30,427 nucleotides of DNA. Origin: a virus. The stretch lies in the IMG/VR virus record IMGVR_UViG_3300031578_000239, positions 1-30,427 of that record; one strand, 5' to 3'. This document shows positions 29,594 through 30,427 of this stretch, piece by piece; position 1 is the stretch's first letter; each line of letters opens with the position of its first letter. Made by a program: the position numbers and the translations under genes. Below the pieces are notes generated by a model that saw nothing but the letters and a program-made list of their open reading frames with translations, was not told where the DNA came from and did no database searches.

Positions 29594-30357
29594 GTGAGAT
29601 CTTGCACAAGCGCCTTGACAACGCTAGTCTTCTCAGTTCCGTTAGTTGCCGTTGGACTAACAAAGCGCCACTTGTAACGCTCGGCTTCGCCAGTTGCGTG
29701 GTAAACCTCAACGCCAAGCGAGCTAGCGGAAGCGTTGTAACTGACTTGCATAACCCTACCATCCCGCGTTGGAATTAGTAGGTTGGATAGAGCAAAGTCA
29801 GATTGCAGAAAACGCGCGCCTTCGGCTGCGTCTTCGTCATAGTAGAGCTTTCCAGCGCCTTGGTTTGTAACCGGATCTGCGTCGGCATTCATAAAGAAAC
29901 GATCCGTAGCAACGCCTACTGCAACCGGATCGTGATTCGTCGAGTTTGCCCAAAGTTGGGCAAAGCCTCCGCCCATAGACCAGACTGGCGAAATGAAAAC
30001 TTGGGGATTGCCAGCCGCCCCCGCGTCATGCACAAGATCTACAGATAGTGCATCATTCTGCGGATTCTGGCCAGCAACGGCGTTTGCCGCCGCGGTTGCG
30101 CCGGTGCCAGAAGGATCCGATCCCACTTCCGCCGGAGTATGCGCCGAAGCCGAAGCCTCGTGCTCCAATACATCAACGCGGACCCAATCAGTGTCAAACG
30201 CGCCAGTCTTGCGCCACTCGGCGGATCCATCTTCCAACTCTGCCTTGGATCCTAGGCCAGCCGCCAACCCGTCACTTGCCGGATCGGATCCAGCTGCCAA
30301 GATATAACGGATCGCGCTCTGCCCGAAAGTAACGCGGTCAACGATTACAGTAGCCAT
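29590..30357 (-). CDS. Fibre-like protein C, shared N-terminal domain
   Basis: A 255-aa paralogue. The first ~74 residues are the same as A and B except for Val22Ala and Leu53Phe in the shared part. The C-terminal ~175 residues (WSMGGGFAQLWANSTNHDPV, DFALSNLLIPTRDGRVMQVS, LGVEVYHATGEAERYKWRFV) are unrelated to A and B. The ribosome binding site is AGAGG in a different leader, downstream of a hairpin at 30368-30388. It is the first of the three transcribed leftward. Virion decoration or host binding is inferred from the fibre-like module and position. Confidence 0.68.
   Translation of the reverse strand: MATVIVDRVTFGQSAIRYILAAGSDPASDGLAAGLGSKAELEDGSAEWRKTGAFDTDWVRVDVLEHEASASAHTPAEVGSDPSGTGATAAANAVAGQNPQNDALSVDLVHDAGAAGNPQVFISPVWSMGGGFAQLWANSTNHDPVAVGVATDRFFMNADADPVTNQGAGKLYYDEDAAEGARFLQSDFALSNLLIPTRDGRVMQVSYNASASSLGVEVYHATGEAERYKWRFVSPTATNGTEKTSVVKALVQDLT
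30134..30357 (-). repeat. N-terminal module repeat, copy C
   Basis: 224 bases matching copy A with 4 mismatches, two of which change an amino acid. The match ends at the start codon, since the leader of gene C is different. Confidence 0.95.
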
Positions 30358-30427
30358 AGCGCCTAACCTCTGTTAGCGCCTAACAGAGCGCTAGGCGCTG
30401 GCCTAGTCCCTAGGTAATGGTAACGCC
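30358..30427. other. Intergenic hairpin and window end
   Basis: A perfect 8-bp inverted repeat (CTCTGTTA at 30368-30375 and TAACAGAG at 30381-30388) with a 5-base loop GCGCC. No T run follows on either strand, so it is a weak terminator candidate or a protein-binding or RNA-processing site between gene C and the gene before it. On the minus strand the frame reading GVTIT followed by TAG at 30412-30410 could be the end of an upstream late gene, but too little is present to call it. Confidence 0.4.

Overview
The window is part of a double-stranded DNA tailed phage genome (or a prophage of that type). It encodes a contractile tail whose genes follow the order of the phage Mu tail block, and a lysis cassette with a GH25 lysozyme, a three-segment holin candidate and spanin-like membrane proteins. 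The spanin-like proteins suggest a Gram-negative host; nothing identifies the host more closely. No Mu-type transposase, integrase, repressor, tRNA, rRNA or CRISPR array is seen. The replication genes (SNF2-type helicase, family A DNA polymerase) point to a phage that replicates on its own. Most of the window is unusually rich in GATC and CTAG, and TAG is the commonest stop codon.

Positions 1-10440 are read rightward and hold the replication and accessory region. It opens with the 3' end of an alanine-rich gene that resembles Imm5-like proteins. A tightly packed operon follows: an unknown 443-aa protein, four or five very small proteins (two with a shared zinc-ribbon-like end), an SNF2/DEAH-box helicase, and a possible OB-fold ssDNA-binding-like protein. 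A clear intrinsic terminator (about 5771-5828) and a near-consensus sigma70 promoter (5870-5898) then introduce an island. The island holds two proteins more than half alanine or close to it, a small unknown protein, and a PAPS-reductase-like PP-loop protein. It lacks the GATC/CTAG richness of the rest and looks acquired. DNA polymerase I and two small genes, one HTH-like, close the rightward block.

Positions 10499-30357 are read leftward and hold the late genes. In transcription order (right to left) these are: three fibre-like paralogues sharing an almost identical N-terminal domain, a head-tail connector candidate, Mu gp37-like, DUF2635, tail sheath, tail tube, the tail assembly chaperone with a -1 frameshift extension, tape measure, gpN, gpP, gp45, gp46, gp47 (baseplate J), gp48, and a long tail fibre with a Peptidase_G2-like C-terminus. 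A single rightward gene (14119-14781) interrupts this block. A long inverted repeat and promoter region at 14004-14118 follows, then lysozyme, holin and spanin candidates, and a calcineurin-like metallophosphoesterase that ends facing the rightward block.

The most notable observations are the frameshift site GGGTTTT at 24106-24100, which yields an extended tail chaperone; the three paralogues with about 98% identical N-terminal DNA and unrelated C-termini; the compositional island with alanine-rich proteins and a partial copy of its leader at 10436-10473; and several in-frame 21/42-bp tandem duplications.
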